DNA of 45,557 bases from Dysgonomonas sp. PH5-45 (GTDB lineage Bacteria > Bacteroidota > Bacteroidia > Bacteroidales > Dysgonomonadaceae), in NCBI RefSeq assembly GCF_029893235.1, contig NZ_JARXWE010000025.1, positions 1-45,557 on the forward strand, written 5' to 3'. The position numbers and the translations under genes are program-made. Positions 24,734 to 33,320 of this stretch are shown here, one piece after another; position 1 is the first letter of the stretch, and the number at the start of each line of letters is the position of its first letter. The notes beneath the pieces are model-generated. The model had not been told where the DNA came from and did not search any database. It saw nothing but the letters and a program-made list of their open reading frames with translations.

Positions 24734-25342
24734 ATGATAGTGAAAATATATCCCGAAAACCCCAATCAAAAAGAAATTGATAAGATTGTGGAAATTCTCC
24801 GCGACGGAGGGCTTATCATATACCCCACTGATACGGTTTACGCGATGGGATGCGATGCGCTCAACGTCCGTGCGGTAGAGCGGATTTGCCGTCTGAAAGG
24901 GATAAATCCCGCAAAAAATAATTTGTCTATCGTTTGTCACGACCTCAGCAACCTGAGCGAATATGCCAAAGTGGATAACAGCACCTTCAAACTGATGAAG
25001 AAAAACCTGCCGGGCCCTTTCACTTTCATCCTAAATACAACATCTAAACTCCCCAAAATATATAAAGAAAAGAAAACCGTTGGGATACGCATACCCGACA
25101 ATAATATCCTCCGTGAGCTTGTTCGCTGTTTGGACTCCCCCATTCTTACCACATCCATAAAAGATGATGACGAGGTTATCGAATACACAACCGACCCGGA
25201 ACTGATTCACGAAAAATACAATGAACTTGTAGATGCCGTCATAGACGGAGGATATGGAGGAATAGAACCTTCCACAATTGTTGACTGTACAGGTAACGAA
25301 CCCGAAATAACACGACAGGGAAAAGGCGACCTTATCTTGTAA
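24734..25342 (+). CDS. YciO/YrdC/Sua5-family protein, single-domain
   Basis: 202 residues, with only the YrdC domain and no C-terminal Sua5 domain. The opening 'GGLIIYPTDTVYAMGCDALN' and the 'GPFTFILNTT' and 'VGIRIPDN' strands are family hallmarks. The serine-asparagine segment (SxN) that binds substrate in TsaC/Sua5 here reads 'LTTSIK', as in the YciO branch, so it may not be the main threonylcarbamoyl-AMP synthase for tRNA t6A. It starts 4 bases after the SGNH hydrolase stop and is the last gene of the efflux operon, an odd partner for a pump. Confidence 0.85.
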   Translation: MIVKIYPENPNQKEIDKIVEILRDGGLIIYPTDTVYAMGCDALNVRAVERICRLKGINPAKNNLSIVCHDLSNLSEYAKVDNSTFKLMKKNLPGPFTFILNTTSKLPKIYKEKKTVGIRIPDNNILRELVRCLDSPILTTSIKDDDEVIEYTTDPELIHEKYNELVDAVIDGGYGGIEPSTIVDCTGNEPEITRQGKGDLIL

Positions 25343-25598
25343 TTTACACTTTTTAGTTATACATTTGCTCCCGCCGGATTTTTAGGCAAATTTGTATTCG
25401 AGAATCTTCTTTTTTGTTTGAACATAAAACTTTTAAGTACAGTATAAAAGTTGTCGTTTTTTTTGTCATGCTCCTGACCAGAGGAAAATACTTTGCTTCC
25501 ATTCAGGGCACGACACTATAATGGCAATAAATATTTTAGATTGCTTAAAAGGTTTTGGTGTTAGAAAAAAAAACAATTATAATTATTAAAAGAGAATT

Positions 25599-28040
25599 AT
25601 GAAAGTCATGAAGTTTGGTGGAACATCGGTTGGTTCTGCCCAGAGTATTTTGAATGTCAAGGACATAGTCGATGCCGAGCAAGGCTCGGTAGTGGTAGTG
25701 GTATCCGCATTGGGCGGTATAACAGACATGTTGCTCAAGACTTCGATGATGGCTGCCGAAGGTGATTCGGACTACGAAATAGAATATAGCCGGATAGTAA
25801 AAAGGCATACCGGTGTTATTGATGAACTAAAGCTGGAGAAAGGCAAAAAGGCGGAACTGTTGTCGGCCATCACTCCTATTTTTGAGGAGATGAGCAATAT
25901 ATTTAAGGGTGTGTACCTAATCAATGACCTTTCGCCTCGCACTTCCGACAAGATTGTGAGTTATGGCGAAAAGCTCTCTTCTTTGATAATAAGCTACGTT
26001 TTTGACGATTTTTCGCTGGTCGATTCTACCAAGCTTATAAAAACAAACACAACGTTCAGTAAGCATATCCCCGATATCGATCTGTCGGCCGGATTGATAA
26101 AAGAGGCTTTTGCCCAATCATCGGGACGAATCATTGTTCCGGGTTTTATTTCATCGTGCAAAAGCAAAAACGAAATTACCAATCTGGGACGTGGAGGGTC
26201 CGACTATTCGGCTGCAATCTTTGCTTCGGCACTCGATGCCGATGTGCTTGAAATATGGACCGATGTAGATGGGTTCATGTCGGCCGACCCAAGGATAATA
26301 AACGGCGTTTATGTCATAGACCATCTTACATATACCGAAGCAACGGAACTTTGCAACTTCGGGGCAAAGGTTATTTATCCGCCTACTATATTTCCGGTAT
26401 ATCACAAAAATATACCGATACACATTAAAAACACGTTTAATCCTACGGCTCCGGGAAGTTATATTTCGAACGACGATACTCCCCGCAAACGCAAGGCTAT
26501 CATTACCGGAATTTCGTCTATCGACGATACCTGCCTGCTTACCTTGCAAGGCTTGGGTATGGTAGGAGTTATCGGAGTAAACGACCGTATATTCAGCGCT
26601 CTGGCTAAAAGTGGAATAAGTGTGTTTCTTGTTGCGCAAGCTTCGTCCGAAAACAGTACCTCGATAGGTGTACGCACAGCCGATGCCGAACTGGCGGTGC
26701 AGACTCTCGAAAACGAGTTCGCAAACGATATTGCGTTGGGTAGCATCAACCCCGTACTGATTAATAAAGACCTGGCTACGGTTGCCATCGTAGGCGAAAA
26801 CATGCGCCGCACACCGGGTATTGCCGGTAAACTGTTCGATACCTTGGGGCGCAGTGGTATAAGCGTTATGGCATGTGCGCAAGGTGCGTCCGAAATCAAT
26901 ATATCGTTTGTTATTCGTAAAGAATATTTACGTAAGGCACTGAATTCGATACACGATTCTTTTTTCCTTTCGGAGTACAAGGCTTTGAACCTTTTTATTA
27001 CGGGTATTGGTGTAGTTGGCGGAAGGCTGATAGAACAAATCAGACAACAACAGCCCAAGCTGATAGAACAATTTTCATTGAAATTGAATGTTGTGGGCAT
27101 AGCCAACGGACGTAAAGCACTCTTCTGCCGCGAGGGTATAGATTTAAGCAACTATCGTGAGCAGTTGGAAGAAAAAGGCATAGCCAGTTCGCCAAGCATA
27201 TTGCTCGACAATATTGTGGATATGAATATATTTAATGCTGTGTTCGTAGATTGTACGGCCAACGATAATATTGCGGGGTTATATCAGGATTTGCTGTTTA
27301 AGAACGTTTCGGTAGTCACGGCCAACAAAATAGCGGCATCGTCGGCTTACGACAAGTATCTGAAACTGAAAGACACATCAAGGGAACGGAATGTGAAATT
27401 CCTTTTCGAAACAAACGTAGGGGCAGGCTTGCCTATTATCAACACAATGAACTCGCTTATTAATTCCGGCGACAAGATTGTGAAGCTCGAGGCCGTCCTG
27501 TCAGGTACGCTCAACTTTATATTTAACACCATAAGCAAAGATATTCCGTTCAGCAAGGCCATTCTTATGGCCAAAGAAGAGGGCTTTGCCGAACCCGACC
27601 CCCGTATAGACCTCAGCGGGATGGATGTTGTGCGCAAATTGGTTATCCTCACCCGTGAGGCAGGTTATAGGGTAGAACAGCAGGATGTGGTGAAAAACCT
27701 GTTTGTTCCGCAAAAATATTTTGAGGGAACACTCGACGAATTCTGGGCAACCATCAACGAGCTTGACATTGATTTCGAAACTCTCCGCCTGAAACTTGAA
27801 AAAGAAAATAAACGCCTACGCTTTGTTGCCAAATACGAAAACGGAAAATGCGAAGTAGGGCTGAAAGAAATAGAAATGAATCATCCGTTCTATAATCTGG
27901 AAGGCAGCAACAACATCATTCAGATTACAACCGAACGGTATAACGAATATCCGATGATAATAAAAGGATACGGCGCAGGTGCAAGTGTTACGGCTGCCGG
28001 TGTTTTTGCCGATATCATCAGCATTGCCAATATCAGGTAA
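25599..28040 (+). CDS. thrA: Bifunctional aspartokinase / homoserine dehydrogenase
   Basis: 813 residues, the length of ThrA-type fusions. Residues 1 to about 290 are the aspartokinase ('MKVMKFGGTSVGSAQS', the KFGGTS motif; 'FISSCKSKNEITNLGRGGSDYSAAI'). About 310-455 form an ACT-domain pair ('VGVIGVNDRIFSALAKSGISVFLVAQASSENS'). The homoserine dehydrogenase starts with the NAD(P)-binding G469-x-G-x-x-G474 and contains 'VLSGTLNFIFN' and 'FAEPDPRIDLSGMDVVRKLVILTREAG'. It catalyses the first and third steps from aspartate to threonine, isoleucine and methionine. thrB and thrC do not follow here; the next gene is on the other strand. The upstream 256-base gap shows no threonine-rich leader peptide. 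Confidence 0.96.
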   Translation: MKVMKFGGTSVGSAQSILNVKDIVDAEQGSVVVVVSALGGITDMLLKTSMMAAEGDSDYEIEYSRIVKRHTGVIDELKLEKGKKAELLSAITPIFEEMSNIFKGVYLINDLSPRTSDKIVSYGEKLSSLIISYVFDDFSLVDSTKLIKTNTTFSKHIPDIDLSAGLIKEAFAQSSGRIIVPGFISSCKSKNEITNLGRGGSDYSAAIFASALDADVLEIWTDVDGFMSADPRIINGVYVIDHLTYTEATELCNFGAKVIYPPTIFPVYHKNIPIHIKNTFNPTAPGSYISNDDTPRKRKAIITGISSIDDTCLLTLQGLGMVGVIGVNDRIFSALAKSGISVFLVAQASSENSTSIGVRTADAELAVQTLENEFANDIALGSINPVLINKDLATVAIVGENMRRTPGIAGKLFDTLGRSGISVMACAQGASEINISFVIRKEYLRKALNSIHDSFFLSEYKALNLFITGIGVVGGRLIEQIRQQQPKLIEQFSLKLNVVGIANGRKALFCREGIDLSNYREQLEEKGIASSPSILLDNIVDMNIFNAVFVDCTANDNIAGLYQDLLFKNVSVVTANKIAASSAYDKYLKLKDTSRERNVKFLFETNVGAGLPIINTMNSLINSGDKIVKLEAVLSGTLNFIFNTISKDIPFSKAILMAKEEGFAEPDPRIDLSGMDVVRKLVILTREAGYRVEQQDVVKNLFVPQKYFEGTLDEFWATINELDIDFETLRLKLEKENKRLRFVAKYENGKCEVGLKEIEMNHPFYNLEGSNNIIQITTERYNEYPMIIKGYGAGASVTAAGVFADIISIANIR

Positions 28041-28061
28041 GGGAAAGTCAAGATAGTTTCT

Positions 28062-28204
28062 TAACCCGTAGTGCATTTAGAAATTTGTCTTTCTGGGTGA
28101 AACGAAGGATCTGGAGTAAAAAAAAACAGAGATTCTTCACTTTGTTTAGAAGGACAAATATTATAGACTATTTGATATAAATTCTCTAAATGCACTACGG
28201 GTTA
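28062..28204. repeat. 143-bp palindromic repeat element (MITE/REP-like)
   Basis: Perfect 20-bp terminal inverted repeats TAACCCGTAGTGCATTTAGA (28062-28081, and its complement at 28185-28204) enclose 103 bp. The inside is itself imperfectly symmetric: two oppositely oriented copies of a sequence like AGATTCTTCACTTTGTTTAG (28131-28150, and the complement around 28086-28112), a type of intergenic repeat common in Bacteroidota and other bacteria. The whole fills the gap between thrA and the convergent CoA-disulfide reductase gene. It can fold into one long hairpin and may also stop transcription from both sides. Confidence 0.7.
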
Positions 28205-28206
28205 GA

Positions 28207-30651
28207 TTAGATAAATAAGCTCATATTAGATTTTTCGGCTCGCTCCAGATAAGTGGCCACTCCACCCAATTGAACATTATCTAACAACTCTTCTTGCTTA
28301 ACCCCCATCACATCCATCGACATGGTACAGGCTATCATTTCCACTCCCGAATCAACGGCTTGTTGTATAAGAGCTTCTAAACTGTCGATATTTTTCTTTT
28401 TCATAATAAGGCGCATCATCCGGCTACCTATCCCTCCCATATTCATTTTAGAAAGAGATAATTTGCTACTGTTCGAAGGAAGCATCATTCCAAACATTTT
28501 ACCAAAAATGTCTTTCTTTACCGAAGGTTTCTCTCTTTTTTTAATCACATTTAACCCCCAGAAGGTAAAGAATAAGCTGACTTTTTTTCCGGTAGCGGCA
28601 ATTCCGTTAGCAATAACAAAAGAGGCTAAAGCCTTATCCAAATCGTCGCTAAAAACAATCATGGTCTTATTGCCTCCCATAGAGATGGAGGGAGTAGTTT
28701 GAGCTTCGCTCACTTTTTCGACAGTGACAGAGATGGTTCCTGCCTCGTTTTTTTGTTCTACCAATCGCACTCCTGTGATGTTGCACCAGCTTTTGGCATC
28801 TTGACTGAAAGCCATGTCGGTCGACTTAACCTCCAATCGCTCGCCGGTATTCAACAAATCATAATGTTTTTTCAACTGTGTAATAGGTCCGGGGCAGGCC
28901 AGTCCGCAGGCATCCACCCTAATTGTTTTTGTATTGCCGGAATCGTGGTTCATTGTATTTTGGTTTTCGTTCATATTGTCTGGCTCGTGATAACAAGATT
29001 GTTCGCATGTTACCGACGAATAGGTTTTGAAGCCTCCCGAAAGGTTATATACATTCGTAAAGCCTTTTTGGGTCAGTATTCTATAAGCTAAATAGCCACG
29101 TAGCCCGACAGCGCAATACAGAATTATCCTTTTATCGGTAGGTATTTCGTTCAATCTACCTCGCAAATCATCCACAGGGATATTTACTGCCCCCTCTATA
29201 TGGTTTAGGTCGTACTCGTGTTCCGTACGAACATCCAACAGAAAATCCTTTGCCGGGTCAATAGTGGCGATATCGCGCCAATGCACTATTTTCATTTTTC
29301 CCTTTATTATATTTTCCGCTACAAATCCGGCAATATTCACGGGATCTTTAGCCGATGAGAAAGGAGGAGCATAAGCTTGTTCTAATTCGGTCAGGTCGTA
29401 AATTGTGCCTCCATTTTGTATTACTTGCGCCATCATCTCGATGCGTTTGTCCACACCACCAAAACCAACAACCTGCGCCCCGTATAATTGCCCTGTCGCG
29501 GGAGCAAAAACTATTTTAACCGAAAGCGGCAATGAACCGGGATAATATCCGGCATGCGAAAAACTATGGGTGTAAGACGACACATAGTCCACATTCAATC
29601 GTTTCAGCACTTTGGCCGAAACTCCCGCAGCGGCAACCGTCAAGTCAAACACTTTAGCTATGGAAGTTCCGATTGTTCCTTTATAGATATGTTTATTTTC
29701 TTCCAGAATATTGTTGACGGCTATTCTGGCTTGTTTGTTTGCAGGGCCTGCCAACGGAATCAGCGCAGGCGTATTGGTCACCGGGTTTCTTACCTCAACG
29801 GCATCTCCCACAGCATATATATCCGCATCAGAGGTTTGCATGTATTCATTAACCCAAATGCCTCCCAATGTGCCTATTTTCAAACCTGCCGACTCGGCTA
29901 ATTGTTTTTCGGGGCGAACACCGATGCTACATATAACCATATCAGCTTCTATCCGCTTGTCTCCATCGAGCAAAACATTCAAACGATTTGCGGTAGTTTC
30001 GAATCCGGCAACTCTTTCCTTTAACCAAAGATTAATCTTTTTCTCCTTCAGGTGCTGATGCACCATAGCGGCCATAGTGAAGTCGAGCGGTGCCATCACT
30101 TGGTTGCTCATCTCAACAATGTCTACATCCAAACCCGCTTCGTGCAGGTTTTCCGCCATTTCCAAGCCGATGAACCCGGCGCCCATTACTACAGCACGCT
30201 TGGGTTTGTGCTGTTCGATATAGGTTTTGATAGTGTCGGTATTCGGCACACTTCTTAGCGTGAATATTCGGGGATCATCAATACCCGGCAGCGGTAGCTT
30301 TACAGGTTCTGCTCCGGTAGAGATAATGAGTTTGTCGTACGATTCTGTGTAATCTTCTCCTGTTTGCAAATTCTTTATCCTTATAGTTTTATCATCAGGC
30401 GAAACAGACACGACTTCCGATTGCAACCGGATATCAATATTAAAGCGGTCAATAAACCCTTCGGCCGTCTGAACAAACAGCCTATCGCGCTCTGCAATTG
30501 TTCCCCCTATATAATAAGGAAGTCCACAATTGGCATACGAAACATATTCACCTCGCTCAAGCAATATTATTTCAGCATTTTCATCCATTCGGCGGAGACG
30601 GGCTGCCGCGGTTGCTCCTCCTGCTACCCCTCCTATAATTAATACTTTCAT
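28207..30651 (-). CDS. CoA-disulfide reductase-rhodanese-TusA-DsrE fusion protein
   Basis: 814 residues combining four domains. Residues 1 to ~445 are an FAD/NAD(P)-dependent oxidoreductase of the CoA-disulfide reductase type: GGVAGG dinucleotide motif at the start, single catalytic C42 in 'SYANCGLPYY', and 'DIYAVGDAVEV'. About 455-545 are a rhodanese domain with active-site C513 in 'ILYCAVGLRGYLA'. About 570-645 are a TusA domain with C582-GLAC-PGP. From about 660 to the end is a DsrE/DsrF-like domain ('MIVFSDDLDKALASFVIANGIA...'). This set suggests handling of persulfide or CoA-bound sulfur, passing sulfane sulfur between domains, in the cytosol. It follows the MarR regulator after a 60-base gap. 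Confidence 0.92.
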   Translation of the reverse strand: MKVLIIGGVAGGATAAARLRRMDENAEIILLERGEYVSYANCGLPYYIGGTIAERDRLFVQTAEGFIDRFNIDIRLQSEVVSVSPDDKTIRIKNLQTGEDYTESYDKLIISTGAEPVKLPLPGIDDPRIFTLRSVPNTDTIKTYIEQHKPKRAVVMGAGFIGLEMAENLHEAGLDVDIVEMSNQVMAPLDFTMAAMVHQHLKEKKINLWLKERVAGFETTANRLNVLLDGDKRIEADMVICSIGVRPEKQLAESAGLKIGTLGGIWVNEYMQTSDADIYAVGDAVEVRNPVTNTPALIPLAGPANKQARIAVNNILEENKHIYKGTIGTSIAKVFDLTVAAAGVSAKVLKRLNVDYVSSYTHSFSHAGYYPGSLPLSVKIVFAPATGQLYGAQVVGFGGVDKRIEMMAQVIQNGGTIYDLTELEQAYAPPFSSAKDPVNIAGFVAENIIKGKMKIVHWRDIATIDPAKDFLLDVRTEHEYDLNHIEGAVNIPVDDLRGRLNEIPTDKRIILYCAVGLRGYLAYRILTQKGFTNVYNLSGGFKTYSSVTCEQSCYHEPDNMNENQNTMNHDSGNTKTIRVDACGLACPGPITQLKKHYDLLNTGERLEVKSTDMAFSQDAKSWCNITGVRLVEQKNEAGTISVTVEKVSEAQTTPSISMGGNKTMIVFSDDLDKALASFVIANGIAATGKKVSLFFTFWGLNVIKKREKPSVKKDIFGKMFGMMLPSNSSKLSLSKMNMGGIGSRMMRLIMKKKNIDSLEALIQQAVDSGVEMIACTMSMDVMGVKQEELLDNVQLGGVATYLERAEKSNMSLFI

Positions 30652-30711
30652 ATCTAAATTGTATTTAATATTAATATTGTCTATTAGAAAATAATCAGTT
30701 AAAAAAAACGA

Positions 30712-31068
30712 TTACTCGTCTTTTATCAGTTTAAATAAAACATCGTCCAATGGTATAGGTTGCTTCTTCATTGTTTTCACAATTTTCCCACCCTCTTCCG
30801 ATAGAGAGAAAATCATTTTCCGTTTATCTTCTGCCCCTATTTCGCGTATTATCCAACCTCTTTCTTCCACCGACATAATAATTTTTGATACGCGCGAGTT
30901 GGAAAGCCCTATAAATTCCGCGATTTCGCAGGCCGAATGAGGCTTCCCGTCCTTCATACAACATAATAGCATTGCTTCGTTTATCGTCATGTCAAAATTT
31001 TTAACAAACTCTTTTTCAAACAAATATAATGCTTTGTATATATTTTTTATTTTGCATATCAGTTCCAT
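30712..31068 (-). CDS. MarR-family transcriptional regulator
   Basis: 118 residues, slightly short for MarR. A winged helix-turn-helix is visible: 'MTINEAMLLCCMKDGKPHSACEIAEFIGLSNSRVSKIIMSVEERGWIIREIGAEDKRKMIFSLSEEGGKIV', where 'GLSNSRVSKIIMSVEERGWI' is the recognition helix and the D-K-R segment starts the wing. It contains a C-C pair and one more cysteine in or near the helix-turn-helix, so thiol sensing is possible but unproven. It precedes the four-domain sulfur-transfer protein on the same strand and is the obvious candidate for its regulator. An inverted repeat at 31090-31110, just before its start, may be its own operator. Confidence 0.85.
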   Translation of the reverse strand: MELICKIKNIYKALYLFEKEFVKNFDMTINEAMLLCCMKDGKPHSACEIAEFIGLSNSRVSKIIMSVEERGWIIREIGAEDKRKMIFSLSEEGGKIVKTMKKQPIPLDDVLFKLIKDE

Positions 31069-31089
31069 CGAACATATTTTCTAATACGA

Positions 31090-31110
31090 ATTATTTACAA
31101 ATGAAATAAT
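31090..31110. promoter_or_regulatory. Inverted repeat, candidate MarR operator
   Basis: ATTATTT and AAATAAT form a perfect 7-7-7 inverted repeat ending 21 bases upstream of the MarR start. The spacing and placement suit autoregulation, but the sequence is AT-rich and could occur by chance. Confidence 0.35.
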
Positions 31111-31228
31111 ATTTTCCGAGATATACAATTTAAACCATTAAAATTTAAGGAATATTGTTGATTTGTAAAAATCGGATGTAATTCTTTAAGGAACTCTGCT
31201 GTTGTTTAATATCTGCCAAGCATTACTA

Positions 31229-31283
31229 AAAAAGAAGGTATCGCAAAAGTAATTTTTGATTTCTTTGAGGATACCTTCTTTTT
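31229..31283 (-). terminator. Rho-independent terminator of the hcp operon
   Basis: A perfect 14-bp stem (AAAAAGAAGGTATC with GATACCTTCTTTTT, arms 31229-31242 and 31270-31283) with a 27-base loop ends in a T run on the minus strand. It lies 33 bases after the cupin stop. Confidence 0.8.
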
Positions 31284-31315
31284 GGTTTATACATTCTTTG
31301 TCAAGGCTATGTGTT

Positions 31316-31642
31316 TTACCCTTTAATCATAGTGAGTAACATTTTAAACCGCTGCTTAGCAAAGAGTGCATGCGGAATATTGGCCGGCATAATGACGGCT
31401 TGCCCGGCTACCAACAACAAAGGTTTGCCGTTTATCATAATCTCAGCCTCTCCGTCTAATATTTCCACTACGGCGTCGAACGGAGCCGTATGTTCGCTCA
31501 ATCCTTGCCCTTTATCGAAAGAAAAAAGGGTAATGTTTCCTGCATTGTTTTTTAAAACCTGTTTACTAATCACTCCGCCTGCAGAGTATTCAACCATTTC
31601 CGCCATATTCAGAATGGCTCCTTTTTCAAATAATTCGTCCAT
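31316..31642 (-). CDS. Small cupin-domain protein
   Basis: 108 residues forming one cupin barrel. Cupin motif 1 is degenerate ('LSEHTAPFDAVVEILDGEAEIMINGKP': one histidine, no second metal-binding histidine, and a glutamate in the usual place). Motif 2 is recognisable as 'LVAGQAVIMPANIPHALFA' with its histidine. It could bind a metal or a small ligand; function unknown. It starts 19 bases after the hcp stop on the same strand and before a strong terminator, so it is the last gene of the ferredoxin-hcp-cupin operon. That points to a role in nitrogen-oxide defence or in protecting or assembling the Hcp cluster. Confidence 0.85.
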   Translation of the reverse strand: MDELFEKGAILNMAEMVEYSAGGVISKQVLKNNAGNITLFSFDKGQGLSEHTAPFDAVVEILDGEAEIMINGKPLLLVAGQAVIMPANIPHALFAKQRFKMLLTMIKG

Positions 31643-31661
31643 GATTAAAACTTATTTATTG

Positions 31662-33299
31662 TTATCCTAAAAACATTTTCATATCCTCATCCACAGTTGT
31701 AATTCCTCCAATACCAAAATTATCGATCAGCGCCTTAGCTACGTTCGGCGAAAGGAATGCTGGCAGCGTAGGCCCTAAGTGGATATTCTTCACCCCTAAA
31801 GAAAGCAGAGCCAGAAGAACGATTACTGCCTTCTGTTCATACCAGGCAATATTATAGACTATCGGTAATTCATTCACATCATTCAGATCGAACACCTCTT
31901 TCAGTTTCAAAGCGATTAGTGCCAGTGAATAGCTGTCGTTACACTGTCCGGCATCCAGTACACGAGGGATACCGCCTATATCGCCCAACGGAAGTTTATT
32001 ATAACGGTATTTGGCACAGCCCGCGGTAAGGATAACCGTGTCTTTTGGAAGCTTCTCGGCAAATTCGGTATAGTAGCTGCGGCTCTTCACGCGCCCATCG
32101 CAACCTGCCATCACAAAGAACTTACGGATAGCGCCCGATTTCACGGCATCGACCACCTTATCGGCCAGCGCGAATACCTGTTCGTGAGCAAAACCTCCAA
32201 CAATTTCACCTGTCTCTATTTCAGTTGGAGCGCTGCATCGTTTGGCATGCTCAATCAGTTTCGAAAAGTCTTTCGGCTGTCCGTTTTTACGGTCTTCAAT
32301 GTGTGTGAATCCGGCAAAACCGGAAGCTCCCGTAGTATAAACCCGGTCGGCATAAGTAGAAGTGGAACGGGGTGGTACGATACAGTTGGTTGTAAACAGG
32401 ATAACACCATTGAAGGATTCGAAATCTTCATTCTGCCGCCACCATGCACTACCGTAATTCCCTACAAAATGTTTGTATTTCTTGAATGCCGGATAATAAT
32501 GAGCCGGGAGCATCTCGCTGTGTGTATAAACATCTACACCTGTACCTTCGGTCTGCTCCAGCAAATCTTGCATATCGCGTAAGTCGTGTCCGGATATCAG
32601 TATGGCCGGGTTATTGCGCACGCCGATATTTACCTTTGTTATTTCCGGATTGCCATATGTAGAAGTATTGGCTTTGTCGAGCAGAGCCATTGTCTTCACG
32701 CCGTATTCGCCACATTTAAGCACCAAAGCCGTTAGCTGGTCGGCAGAAAGATCTTGAGTTGTAGCTACCAATGCTTCTTGCATAAAAGCTTGAATGTCTT
32801 CGTCGTCGAAGCCCAGATTAACCGCATGCTCCGCATATGCGGCCATACCTTTCAGACCATATATCAGCAACTCCCTGAGCGAACGCACATCTTCGTTTTC
32901 GGTTTTGAGGACTCCAACCGTAGCGGCTTTCTCTTCCATTTCTTCCAAAGTATTTCCTTTCCAGGTTATGCAATCGCAATCCGCAGCAATGTTTCCTGCC
33001 TCTGAGGCAAGCTTATCGCGCAATGCGATGGCTTCGTGGATACGTGTCACAAAACGCTCCTTGTCGAAGTTAGCATTGGTAATTGTCATAAATAACGATT
33101 CCATCACAAAGTGATTAGTTTGAACGGATACTTCAATACCCTTTTTACGCATTTCTACGGTATAACGGGAAATACCCTTTAACAGGAATATCAATAAATC
33201 CTGCAAATTAGCCACATCGGAAGTTTTTCCGCATACTCCTTTCACAGTACAGCCTTTATTCTGTGCTGTTTCCTGACATTGATAGCAAAACATGTTCAT
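31662..33299 (-). CDS. hcp: Hybrid cluster protein (hydroxylamine/NO reductase)
   Basis: 545 residues. The N-terminal cluster ligands read C-Y-Q-C-(8)-C-(5)-C in '[23 protein letters not shown]', the spacing of class I Hcp from anaerobes rather than the E. coli class. The hybrid Fe-S-O cluster region is present: '[17 protein letters not shown]', 'GNYGSAWW', 'TTNCIVPP', '[13 protein letters not shown]', '[12 protein letters not shown]' and '[17 protein letters not shown]'. Hcp reduces hydroxylamine and, in characterised cases, nitric oxide to nitrous oxide, and can drive protein S-nitrosylation. It lies between a ferredoxin-like gene (21 bases upstream) and a cupin gene. A palindromic Crp/Fnr-type operator precedes the operon. 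Confidence 0.96.
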   Translation of the reverse strand: MNMFCYQCQETAQNKGCTVKGVCGKTSDVANLQDLLIFLLKGISRYTVEMRKKGIEVSVQTNHFVMESLFMTITNANFDKERFVTRIHEAIALRDKLASEAGNIAADCDCITWKGNTLEEMEEKAATVGVLKTENEDVRSLRELLIYGLKGMAAYAEHAVNLGFDDEDIQAFMQEALVATTQDLSADQLTALVLKCGEYGVKTMALLDKANTSTYGNPEITKVNIGVRNNPAILISGHDLRDMQDLLEQTEGTGVDVYTHSEMLPAHYYPAFKKYKHFVGNYGSAWWRQNEDFESFNGVILFTTNCIVPPRSTSTYADRVYTTGASGFAGFTHIEDRKNGQPKDFSKLIEHAKRCSAPTEIETGEIVGGFAHEQVFALADKVVDAVKSGAIRKFFVMAGCDGRVKSRSYYTEFAEKLPKDTVILTAGCAKYRYNKLPLGDIGGIPRVLDAGQCNDSYSLALIALKLKEVFDLNDVNELPIVYNIAWYEQKAVIVLLALLSLGVKNIHLGPTLPAFLSPNVAKALIDNFGIGGITTVDEDMKMFLG

Positions 33300-33320
33300 C
33301 TTTCTTTAATTTTAATTTGT

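Noticed and set aside
25521-25589. 22-codon ORF (MAINILDCLKGFG...) ending 9 bases before thrA, as a threonine leader peptide
   Set aside because: It contains no threonine and only two isoleucines, and no alternative terminator/antiterminator pair is evident.
28062-28204. CRISPR array after thrA
   Set aside because: There are only two copies of the repeat and they are inverted, not direct with regular spacers.
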